Shown piece after piece: positions 43,195 to 51,794 of a stretch of DNA of 64,000 bases (position 1 is its first letter; the number at the start of each line of letters is the position of its first letter). The translations under genes and the position numbers were made by a program. Source of the DNA: Acanthosepion esculentum (lineage: Eukaryota; Mollusca; Cephalopoda; Sepiida; Sepiidae); assembly GCA_964036315.1 (NCBI GenBank), contig OZ038510.1, positions 79,989,349 through 80,053,348 of the forward strand, given 5' to 3'. The notes under the pieces were generated by a model. That model ran no database searches. It was not told where the DNA came from and was given only the letters and a program-made list of their open reading frames with translations.

Positions 43195-43260
43195 TAACAG
43201 TAAAGCTGTGGAGAGCCACGAACATCCACGTCCTGAAAGGACACGGGACATAAAAGAAAA
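43195..43260 (+). repeat. LINE family Y extreme C-terminus fragment
   Basis: One forward frame reads KLWRATNIHVLKGHGT then TAA. This is nearly the same as the ends at 7250 (KLWRPMIAHVL) and 47715 (RWRALIAYALKGHGI). Only about 17 codons are left. Confidence 0.6.
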
Positions 43261-43404
43261 AGAAGTACAATAAAACAGCTCTTAGCTTATAATCTTAAGA
43301 TTTACATAGACTTTCCAAAAGGGGCAAAGTCATGGCTCATTTATAATTAACATTAACTTGTCTAAAATATATACAACTAAAACATTACATCAGTGAGATA
43401 CTAG

Positions 43405-43690
43405 GGCACCTCGAGACGGTGTAATGGTTAGCAAGCTTGTCTCGCTAGAAAAATTACGACTGAGTAGTGAGTTTTATCCTCACTGGGTGCCCCATACTTT
43501 CGGCCTTGTGCCACATCTGAGCTACGTTTAGAAAATCGTTCGAGGACTTCGACCTGGTATAATGATTAGATAGCTTATTTCTCTAGAACAATTACGATAG
43601 AGTAGTGAGTTCGATACTCACTGGGTGCCCCATACTTTCGGCCTTGTGCCACATCTGAGCTACGCTTGGAAAATCAGTGAGATACAGAAG
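43405..43690 (+). repeat. Two tandem tRNA-derived SINE C copies
   Basis: Each copy has a tRNA-like head: GGTGTAATGGTTAGCAAGCT in copy 1 and GGTATAATGATTAGATAGCT in copy 2. Each has a box-B-like GTGAGTTCGATACTCACT in copy 2 (TTTTATCCTCACT in copy 1), then TGGGTGCCCCATACTTTCGG and CCTTGTGCCACATCTGAGCT. The same family is inverted at 46320-46535. Confidence 0.75.
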
Positions 43691-43707
43691 TTTGGCTAAC
43701 TCCTTGA

Positions 43708-44400
43708 TTGTATTTTTTTTTAAAGCTTTTCACCCCAAGCAAGGCTGGAAGCCACTAGCACGCAAGGGGTTACAGAATGTTTGGAGGAAGAGCAGATAGG
43801 AGTGGTAGAGGAAAGGATGTGGAGAAATATAGTAGATCGATCAAGGCAAGGGGGTTACAGAAGATTTGGAGCGAGAACAGATAGGAATGAAAGGGGAAAG
43901 GATGTGGAGAAGGGAAGTGGATAGATCAAGGCAACTGGAGATGTCGATTGACGTTACACTTAAATAGTTGGAGATTATATTTGTCAGGGAGACAGGAATA
44001 AGGAAGGGAGTTCCACGGGCGAGAGGTGCGAGACATGAAGCTATTGGAGTAGAAGAGACGTCTACATCTAACAGTTTCAACAGTGAACGGGTGGGAACGG
44101 GATGCCAGCCTCGTAGGACGCTTAAATTCATGAGGCCTGGGAACCAGCCAAAGCAGCTCCTCGGAGCAATTACCGTGAAAGTATTTGTAAAAAAGACAGA
44201 GCGAGGCAACGGCGCGTCTGTGAGAGAGCGACTGCAGACGAGATGACAGATCAGGGCCAATTACATTGCATATCCGTCTCTGGATCTTATCAAGAACCCT
44301 GAGGCAAGCAGCACGGGCTCCAGGCCATATATGGCAGCAATACTCCATGCAAGGGCGAATGGTTGGTTTATAGATTTAGAGGATTGATTCCGGGGAGAAA
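43708..44400 (-). pseudogene. LINE family X, longest copy (C-terminus plus 3' UTR and poly-A)
   Basis: The minus-strand frame 44348-43926 reads MEYCCHIWPGARAACLRVLD, KIQRRICNVIGPDLSSRLQS, LSHRRAVASLCLFYKYFHGN, CSEELLWLVPRPHEFKR, HPFTVETVRCRRLFYSNSFM and WNSLPYSCLPDKYNLQLFKC, then NVNRHL. This is the full carboxyl domain of a Jockey/CR1-superclade LINE (EYCxHIW, HRRAVASL, FHGxCSEEL, WNSLP). It is uninterrupted for 140 codons, so it is the youngest copy here. The 3' UTR runs to 43725, where TTTTCACCCCAAGCAAGGCT lies next to a T-run at 43712 (poly-A on the minus strand). It is truncated upstream of EYCCHIW, so no catalytic domain is present. Confidence 0.9.
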
Positions 44401-44639
44401 AATTTACTCCTAAGACTCAAGTAAGGAGAGTGGGGCTACTCCGGTCTCGCTTATCAAAACATGGATTCACATTCACACCGGCTTGTGGGACTGTCGGGCG
44501 TTTGTACAACGAAATTAACAGAGACAATTTCAAATTTCAAAAACTAAATTTTTATTTCACTCTTGGATTGGATCCCTACCTAATATGGATGCCCAGAGCC
44601 GTCATATTTCTGCACCCCCACTTCTGCACGTTGTTGCAT
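44401..44639. other. Unassigned segment
   Basis: An 82-codon frame at 44430-44678 ends inside a SINE-like head and resembles nothing known. Confidence 0.35.
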
Positions 44640-44720
44640 TACATACTCATTCTCCTTGCAGGAGCAACCACTGTCTGATCTGGTGTGCTTTAACCGCTCG
44701 GCTACGAAGAGCTACACAAT
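44640..44720 (-). repeat. tRNA-like SINE head F
   Basis: On the minus strand, CTCTTCGTAGCCGAGCGGTT followed by AAAGCACACCAGATCAGAC has the shape of a Leu/Ser-type tRNA 5' half. The box A TAGCCGAGCGG fits TRGYNNANNNG exactly. I could not find a matching box B, so it is probably a degraded SINE or tRNA pseudogene. Confidence 0.4.
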
Positions 44721-45107
44721 AAGGCAAGGTTCGATTTTACCTTTAAAGCACGTTCAGTTTCGTATCCGCTCAGTCTTGTATCTAAATCGTAAACAAAACA
44801 ATTTTCGAAGAATTAATGGATTATTTTTTTTACTCCGACATATTTTTATTATTCCAAACGTTAGTTTTATTGGATATCCGTATTTGAGTAGGTATTTTTT
44901 TTATTTCGTAGACGAAATGAATACCATCTAAAATAAACGGAGCGTCTACTACAATACGGGTATCCACAAAAATAACGTTTGAAATAGTAAGAATACATAC
45001 GCGTGTGCTGTCTGTGCGAGAGTTGCGATGTAATGTTCTCGTTGCGACCAAGAAGTCCCCCCCATTATGATATTTAGGAAGAGTGTGTAGAGCCGTGAGC
45101 ATTTTAG
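44721..45107. other. Unassigned AT-rich spacer
   Basis: Overlapping small frames on both strands. Nothing recognised. Confidence 0.4.
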
Positions 45108-46150
45108 CACATCATCATCTATGTATCTGTGTGTGTTTGTGTGTATGTGTATGTATGCATGTATCTGTGTGTGTAAGTATCTGAGAGTGTATCTGTACGT
45201 GCGTGTGTGTGTATCTGTGTGTGTGAGTATATATGCGTGTGTGTATCTTTGTATGTGTGTATCTGTGTGTGTGCATGTATCTGTGTGTGTGAGTATCTGA
45301 GAGTGTATCTGTATGTGCGTGTGTGTGTATCTATGTGTGTGTGTGTGTGTGTGTATATATGCGTGTGTGTATCTTTGTATGTGTTTATCTGTGTGTGTGC
45401 ATGTATCTGTGTGTGTGAGTATCTGAGAGTGTATCTGTACGTGCGTGTGTGTGTATCTGTGTATGCGTATATATGCGTGTGTGTATCTTTCTTTGTGTAT
45501 CTGTGTGTGTGTACAGGTATCTGTGTGTGTATCTGTGTGTGTGAGTATCTGAGTGTGTGTATCTGTGCGTGAGTGTGTGTGTATATATGCGTGTGTGTAT
45601 CTTTGTATCTGTGTATCTGTGTGTGTGCATGTATCTGCGTGTGTATCTGTGTGTATGAGTATGTGTCTGTGCGTGTATCTCTGTGTGTGTATATATGTGT
45701 GCATGTATCTGTGTGTGCATGTATCTGTGTGTATCTTTATGTATGTGTGAGTATCTGCGTGTGTATCGGTGCGTACTTGTGTGTGTATCGGTGTGTGTAT
45801 ATATGCGTGTGTGTATTTGCTTGTGTATCTGTGTGTGAGTATCTGTGTGTGTATCTGTGCGTGCGTGTGTGTGTATCTGTATGTGTATATATGCGTGTGT
45901 GTATCTGGTGTGTGCATATATTCCTGTGTATATTTGTGCGTGCGTGTGTGTGTATCTGTGTGTATATCTGTCTTTATGCGTATCTGTGTGTGTGCATGTA
46001 TCTATGTGTGTGTCTCTGCGAGTATCTGTGTGTGTATCTGTGCGTGTGTGTGCGTGTGTATCTGTGTGTATATATGCGTGTGTGTATCTGTGTGTGTGTA
46101 TGTAACTGTGTGTGTATGCATATGCGTGTGTGTGTGTGTGTGTGTGTGTA
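45108..46150. repeat. 1-kb TG-rich tract of TATCTGTGTGTGTG-type units
   Basis: Nearly pure alternating pyrimidine-purine on each strand: TGTGTG runs are broken by TATCTG, TATATGCG and GAGTATCTGA. A longer order is visible, because GAGTATCTGAGAGTGTATCT recurs near 45177, 45297 and 45418 at a spacing of about 121 bp. The frames of 86-322 codons on both strands (Cys/Val or Thr/His strings) are artefacts. Confidence 0.97.
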
Positions 46151-46224
46151 AGGAATTTTTAACCCTTTTTTATGAATTCTTGTCTGCGCGTTTTCGTTGG
46201 ACTAACTTTGTCGAAATTCCCTGA

Positions 46225-46535
46225 TGGTTACGTGGGTCGGTATTCAACTGATGAAAGCCGGAGGGAACAATGATCGAAACGTTCTGATCATATCAATAAA
46301 GATGAGAATTTTCTAAGCACAAGGTCGAAAGTATTGGGTACCTACTAAGGATTGAACTCACTATTCATTCGTAATTGATCTTGCAAGATAAGCTTGCTTA
46401 ATCATTACACCACGTCGAGGTGCCCAAGATTTTATAAGCGTAGCTTAGTTGTGGCACAAGGCCGAAACTATACGGCACCCAGTGAGTTCAATCCTCACAC
46501 TTCAATCGCAACTAATCTAGCGAGACAAGCAGTAG
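46225..46535 (-). repeat. SINE D fragment and inverted SINE C copies
   Basis: 46245-46310 carries CTGATGAAAGCCGGAGGGAA and GATCGAAACGTTCTGATCAT, related on the plus strand to the SINE D tail. 46320-46535 reads, reversed, as two SINE C copies: TTACACCACGTCGAGGTGCC is the head and GTGGCACAAGGCCGAAACTA the tail. GAGTTCAATCCTCAC is the box-B zone of the next copy. The tandem pair mirrors the 43.4-43.7 kb pair in the opposite direction. Confidence 0.7.
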
Positions 46536-47280
46536 TCTGTATGTAACGTATATATGTATAAATGACACGCCTAGAAATTCAGACAGTAATTTTATCGCAG
46601 TTGATTTTTGCATTCATTTATTTATTTACAACATTACGAATAGAAGTTTCAACTGTGTACCCTTTAAAATTTCGCGGGGGATGGAAATAAATAAAAATAA
46701 AAAATAAGATAAAACAAATACTACAAAATTTTATCCGAAGGAAATAGTTATGGCTGTTTTCTACGTCTGGCAGCAGTTCTCTCCCTTTGATCACGCAGTC
46801 GCGATTGTCACTTCTCAACACTTGTTGAATGAAATGAACTAACGTCCTTTTCTTGTCGTCATACTTTGCGTGTATAATAAAGTAGGAAATATAGTTAATT
46901 CCCTTTTAAGCAATTGCGAATTAAATTTAAAATTAATTCCAGTTTAATTAAAACTTTTAACATGAGATACAAACTATTCAAAATTTTGCATTGTTTATTT
47001 TCTGATAAGAAATCCACAAGAATTCGAGAACTTGAAAAGATACATGAATATTTAGTTAACTACAATTTTTCGTTCATCGCAAACAAAATGTTAATGGCCA
47101 TTATTTTAAAGCACGAATAACAAAAATTAAGTTATATTTTCTTTTTCTCGTTAATTAGAAATTCATTTCGTAGTGTTAGCTTGCAGTCAATTTTTAACAT
47201 CAATTTGATCTCAAATAATCAAAATATTTCAACCCCTTTTTTCGGAACACTCAGTCTTGCATATATTCGTTTGTTTTGTT
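46536..47280. other. Unassigned AT-rich spacer
   Basis: Frames of 67-68 codons (46618-46821 minus, 46914-47120 plus) have biased Lys/Ile/Asn composition and are likely chance. Confidence 0.4.
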
Positions 47281-47289
47281 TATAGGTAA

Positions 47290-47730
47290 AGGGGACATTT
47301 ATCCTTCTTTACGGCAGCGAATGTTGGACGATTTCCTCAAAGATGAAGAAGAGACTCGAGGCGATGGAGATGTAGTTCTACAGAAGGATGCTAGTGATAT
47401 CATGGACCGAGCGTGTGAGCAACGATGAAGTCTTAGAGAGGTTACAAACAAGAAGGAGGCTTATACTTAACACCAGGAAGAGGCAGCTGAAGTTTCTGGT
47501 ACACATAATGAAGAAAGAGGACGTGGAGAATCTGACACTCACAAGTCGAATAGAGGGAAAGAGAGACAAGGGAAAACAACGCGTGGCATACCTAGTGTGC
47601 TTGAGCAAGTGGATGACAGAACGTGATCTGGGAGAGATGGCAGAGGGAAGAAACTTGTTGAGAGCTGCAAGGGATAGAGGGAGGTGGAGAGCTTTGATCG
47701 CCTACGCCCTGAAAGGACATGGCATATAAA
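47290..47730 (+). pseudogene. LINE family Y reverse transcriptase C-terminus
   Basis: One forward frame reads LLYGSECWTISSKMKKRLEA, then a TAG, then FYRRMLVISWTERVSNDEVL, ERLQTRRRLILNTRKRQLKF, LVHIMKKEDVENLTLTSRIE, GKRDKGKQRVAYLVCLSKWM, LRAARDRGRWRALIAYALK and GHGI, ending in TAA at 47727-47729. This is the C-terminal third of the same LINE as at 6515-7300, about 145 codons with a single stop. It is far better kept than the 6.5-kb copy. The YxDD block and everything before it are missing (5' truncation). Confidence 0.88.
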
Positions 47731-47934
47731 ATGAAAGTCGATGATAGCTTCTCCCTGGTGGTAATCCATATTTTAATTTGTTACACGTATTCTTTCGTTG
47801 TTCTTGGTGTTCTGCCAAATATCTCGAAGATTAATCTTTCGTTGCATTTTTTGCTTCTTAGTGTCTTTGGTCATCTTGTGGAACTGTTCTCTAACGTTAT
47901 CGACATTTTATTTCAGATTAGAGACCCCATTGAG

Positions 47935-48640
47935 ATGGAATGCCAAGTTGACAGGAATGGACATGTTCGACATCTTTTTCTTTTTAACCAAGGTCACAAA
48001 AATTGCCAAAGATTTTTGAGATATTTGTACTGTGTACGGAGATGAGTTCATTAGCGACAGAATGGCACAAAAATGGTTTACCTGTTTCAAGGTGGGGAAG
48101 GTCGACCTGTTCCAAGAACCAATTGCAGGCGCTGATTAAATAAGAACCGCACCAGACCCTTAGGGAATTGGCTCAGAAGATGGCAAACTCTCATGTTACT
48201 GTCGCTTATCATCTTTATTCAATGACTAAAGTTCAGAACATCAAAACGGTCAAAGAGGTAATTAATTAAGGCTCAAAGAGGTAATTAATTAAGCCTCAAA
48301 GAGGTAATTAATCTGAAAAGACTAGGCCGCTCGATTAACTGCGATTATTCAGCATGGTAAAGCTCGTTCCAACGTCGCTAAGATGACTAGAGATGAAATT
48401 AAAGAGCTCGGTTGGGAAATTCTGCCACACACAAAATGCTCTGACTTAGCCGCTTCAGACTACCGTCTTTTTTGCTCGTTTTCTAACTATTCGAGGGGTG
48501 TTTCATTCAACAACGATGTGGAGCTTAAAACGTGGCTTGATTAATTTTTTTGAGTGGAAACCTAGTGGTTTCTATCGTCGAGGTATTGAACAGTTAGTCA
48601 GTCACTGTCAGGGGGCCGTAAAGAATAAAGGGTAATACAA
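47935..48640 (+). pseudogene. Second mariner transposase (SETMAR-type lineage), internally deleted
   Basis: Starting at ATG 47935 the N-terminus reads MECQVDRNGHVRHLFLFNQG. It continues in a shifted frame as YGDEFISDRMAQKWFTCFKV and GKVDLFQEPIAG, the HTH region of mariner transposases. The C-terminal part is HGKARSNVAKMTRDEIKELG, WEILPHTKCSDLAASDYRLF, VSFNNDVELKTWLD and FYRRGIEQLVSHCQG. The middle catalytic part is missing. The second catalytic motif has become HGK instead of HDN, and the first Asp is gone. ASDYRLF keeps the third. Stops and frameshifts are many. A 24-bp block with TCAAAGAGGTAATTAATTAA is tandemly repeated three times at about 48250-48315, next to the deletion. Confidence 0.85.
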
Positions 48641-49280
48641 TGGTGAATGATTCATCAGAATCATTAATAAATAATAAATATTAAAATAAACTGTAGGAAA
48701 ACGAAGTATTTTATGTAACAACCTAATATTGTTCTTAGGCTCTAAATCAGTCAAGAGGTCAGATTTTCAAAACTTTTCCCCGTTAATAATACTGTTAAAA
48801 TACTGACTAATTGCTGTGAAAAGTTTCTGGGCTGACGCTACATAATCACTAACAAAGTACCAAATAACAGAAACGACATCGCTTGAGGACTTTCAGTAAC
48901 AGCAACAACTAGAATGAATAACACATGTTACTAGAACTGAAAATAATGACATAATCAAGGTGTTGACGTTCCACACTACTTCAAACAAAAGGTTAGGAAG
49001 GAAACTGCTATCAATACTAGAAAGAGCGATAACAGTATACGTCATAAATCTATTTTTCCGAAAGAGATTTTGTAAATTTCAACCGACAATTGTACTAGAT
49101 GTTCGATCAATGAATGCTGAATGTTTCCTTATACGGAAACGGCAAATATTGCCATTAGCATTTCACGTTAAATACTAACGAACCACTAGTTGTGGGGGTG
49201 GGAAATTGGAATATTACAACTTAATATTTCTCTCTAGTGAGGTGCTAAACAAGAAAGAATACATCCAGTTGTCATTTACC
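48641..49280. other. Unassigned AT-rich spacer
   Basis: A 72-codon frame (48960-49178) matches nothing known. I did not find the right inverted repeat of the mariner here with confidence. Confidence 0.4.
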
Positions 49281-49282
49281 CG

Positions 49283-49575
49283 TTATCAGTCAGTTATGTG
49301 CTATACATGATACACGCTTAGGCGATCATTTATCTTTCGATACATGACTGCCGAGTAGGTTGCCATTTCTTTCTGCGGTAGACCAGCTGGCACCCAAGGC
49401 TACAGAACATGGTCTGTCCTGCTATTTACCCATAGCTGGGAGAGAACAAGAGGATTCATACCTTCCCCAAGGGTATTAGCACGTAAGTGAATGTAATGGA
49501 TTTGACTGGAATTCGAACTCGGCTCTCCGATTCCTCAATCCGAACCGCTATCTATTATTCCACCATGTTACCCAC
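49283..49575 (-). repeat. tRNA-derived SINE A, minus copy
   Basis: The head, read on the minus strand from about 49573, is GGGTAACATGGTGGAATAAT, ending in GAGAGCCGAGTTCGAATTCC. Box A is close to TGGTGGAATAA and box B is GAGTTCGAATTCC. The body ends with TGATACACGCTTAGGCGATC and TTATCAGTCAGTTATGTGCT (plus-strand words), as at 9650. Confidence 0.8.
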
Positions 49576-49579
49576 TATA

Positions 49580-50135
49580 GGTATTATTATATCCGTGATA
49601 TAGTAATACCTTAGTAAACGGACGGAACGGAATATTTGAAAGGAAGGAATGAAAAACTTGCATTATTCTCAAAGAAAATTCATTTGCTTCTATGTCATAC
49701 AATGAACTATATACAAATATATAAATACTTATGACGACGTTGTCCCACGCAGAGAAATTGTAACGTATGAATAAAACAAGTAGATTGGAAAGGCAAGAAG
49801 CGCGAGGGTCTTAATTGTAACATTTCCCGAATGGAAAAAAGGCCAGGCCAGTGGTATGTTCTACTAACTTCGAGGTGCCATGGATGCTTTCAGTTCTTCC
49901 TATCGCTGTCCGCTTGACATGACGTCCACTCTGTCTGTCATCATCAACTGGCGTGGACGGACATGTCTTGTCTCTACGCGGGCTAAATAGCAACTTTGTC
50001 ACACTACGAACTCACGTCACTTACCGGCCGTTACCGGACACCCGTCAGTTCGTCTTAACCAAAGGGAGTTAATCGCTATTCGCATTCATTCATCATTCTT
50101 TCTCTCTCATTCCCTCTCTTAATTTTATTTATCTA
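49580..50135. other. Unassigned spacer
   Basis: A chance frame lies at 49811-50002 (minus). Nothing was recognised. Confidence 0.4.
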
Positions 50136-50335
50136 CAGTAGAATCCCAGACAACCTTATTAAGAAGGCCTTCCGGATATGAGGAGTTGGTTACAAAGTCC
50201 GGATATGAGGGATCCCGGATATGAGGAATTGGTTACAAAGTCCGGATATGAGGGATTCCGGATATGAGGGATTCCGGATATGAGGGATTCCGGATATGAG
50301 GGATTGGTTACAAAGTCCGGATATGAGGGGTGATA
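50136..50335. repeat. Nested minisatellite of CCGGATATGAGGGATT units at a pogo-like terminus
   Basis: Eight or so CCGGATATGAGG words, some in direct 16-bp series (CCGGATATGAGGGATT), others spaced by GGTTACAAAGT. The sequence just before, CAGTAGAATCCCAGACAACC, resembles the CAGTAGAACCTCGATTATCC ends of pogo/Tigger transposons. This fits the transposase relic beyond it. Confidence 0.7.
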
Positions 50336-50533
50336 TTTAGATGAAAATAAAAGAACTGACATCAGGTTTAACATTTATTTTCAATGTTTTATAGTAAACA
50401 AAATAAGCTAATGGTGAGTGAAATGTAACGGAATTGATTTTAAGGAAAAAAGAAATAAATTATGTAATGTTAATGAAAATTCATTAAATTAAGTCTGCCA
50501 CGTATGCAAAACAAATAATGTTACGAGGATTTT

Positions 50534-50985
50534 TTAATCGCTGTTGCATGATGATTCTTTCTCTTCTAATGTCATTCTCAACTTTTTCGGCATTTCGTTT
50601 TGCTTTTGTTCTTGAATGTTTTTAAAAGAAAGACACTTTTTAACTCTGTGTACGTTATTGCAATCGTCATAGCTGAATGCTGGCTTTCTTGACATAAAAC
50701 TGACAACATTTTCAATAGCTTTTTTCACTTTCAGTCCAGGTTTCATCACAATTATATTATTTATTTCCTTGTTCATTGTGCCACTATGAGCGCTGGAGAA
50801 TAGTTTCTTTGGAAGATTTTATATCATACAATGTGGACTTTCCTATGTTGAAATCAGCCATTAGTTACAATGAACTTTCACCAGCGTCTAGTCTGTTTAA
50901 AATTTCCACTTTTGGCGATAACTCAAAAGTTGTTCTTTCCTCTTATTTCCATCATCTTTTGCACCAATACAAGCCATCAGGGTGA
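50534..50985 (-). pseudogene. pogo/Tigger-Jerky-like transposase remnant (CENP-B-type HTH plus C-terminal tail)
   Basis: Read on the minus strand, KRKEQLLSYRQK changes frame into VEILNRLDAGESSL, a stop, then LMADFNIGKSTLYDIKSSKE and TILQRS. This is the N-terminal helix-turn-helix of pogo/Tigger/Jerky proteins (KRK..LS...KVEIL.RLD.GES...LA..F.VGKST..DIKK). After a stop, the frame 50776-50534 gives NIIVMKPGLKVKKAIENVVS, FMSRKPAFSYDDCNNVHRVK and KCLSF, plausible as the acidic/helical tail. The DDE catalytic core is missing, so it is an internally deleted copy. The tail assignment is less sure than the HTH. Confidence 0.7.
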
Positions 50986-51352
50986 AATAGGCGATCATCT
51001 ATAGGCGTTCGGCTATAGGCGATCAGCTATAGGCGTTCGGCTATAGGCGTTCTGCTATAGGCGTTCGGCTAGAGTTGTTCGGTTATAGGCGTTCGGCTAT
51101 AGGCGTTCTGCTATAGGCGTTCGGTTAAAGTCGTTTGGCTATAGGCGTTCAGCTATAAGCGTTCTGCTATGGGCGTTCGGCTAAAGTCGTTCGGCTATAG
51201 GCGATCAGCTATATGCGTTCGGCTAGAGTTGTTTGGCTATAGGCGTTCGGCTATAGGGGTTCTGCTATAGGCGTTCGACTAGTGTTGTTCGGCTATGGGC
51301 GTTCGGCTAGAGTTGTTCGGCTATAGGCGTTCGGCTATAGGCGATCAGCTTT
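50986..51352. repeat. 14-bp minisatellite, about 25 units
   Basis: The unit is GGCTATAGGCGTTC with variants GATCA, GTTCT and TAGAGTTGTTC. Spacing of ATAGGCG words is 14 bp (51001, 51015). It starts right at the 5' edge of the pogo-like coding relic. Confidence 0.95.
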
Positions 51353-51790
51353 TGAAGAGAGGTAATGTAAAATGTTTTATTAGATCGATTGACATTCACT
51401 TAATCCAAATTTATATTGGATCAGTGGATTCAGTTTTCTTATGTAGTATTTCCCAGGAATTCGCAGATGTAAAAAAAAAAAAGAAGAAGGCTGTGATAGA
51501 TTGAATTGAAATTTGTTTATGGAAATAAGGCTGAGTGATGTTTGAGGTCCTATTAATAAAAAATCGACACCTACACGTGAAAAGGTGACATATGTTCGAA
51601 TATCCATTGACCTTTTGCAATCTTCTGAGACCGGATGACCTTCAATTGCAGACTGCTTCCATGGTTTAGTATTTCAGAGACAAAATAAAATTCATTAGAT
51701 AGATGCAAAGGCAATAGCGCATAAGGTTTTTCAGTAACAGCAGTTCTTTTTATTTATATTGTTTTTAGACCAAACATCAACAATTTGGTA
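51353..51790. other. Unassigned spacer
   Basis: AT-rich with a short A-run at 51470. The small frames are chance. Confidence 0.4.
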
Positions 51791-51794
51791 ATAT

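Noticed and set aside
42964..43273. Overlapping 79-95 codon frames
   Set aside because: The two strands overlap, there are no motifs, and the 3' end is a LINE Y tail in another frame.
44949..46224. Frames of 86-322 codons on both strands in the TG tract
   Set aside because: They are Cys/Val or Thr/His low-complexity readings of a dinucleotide repeat.
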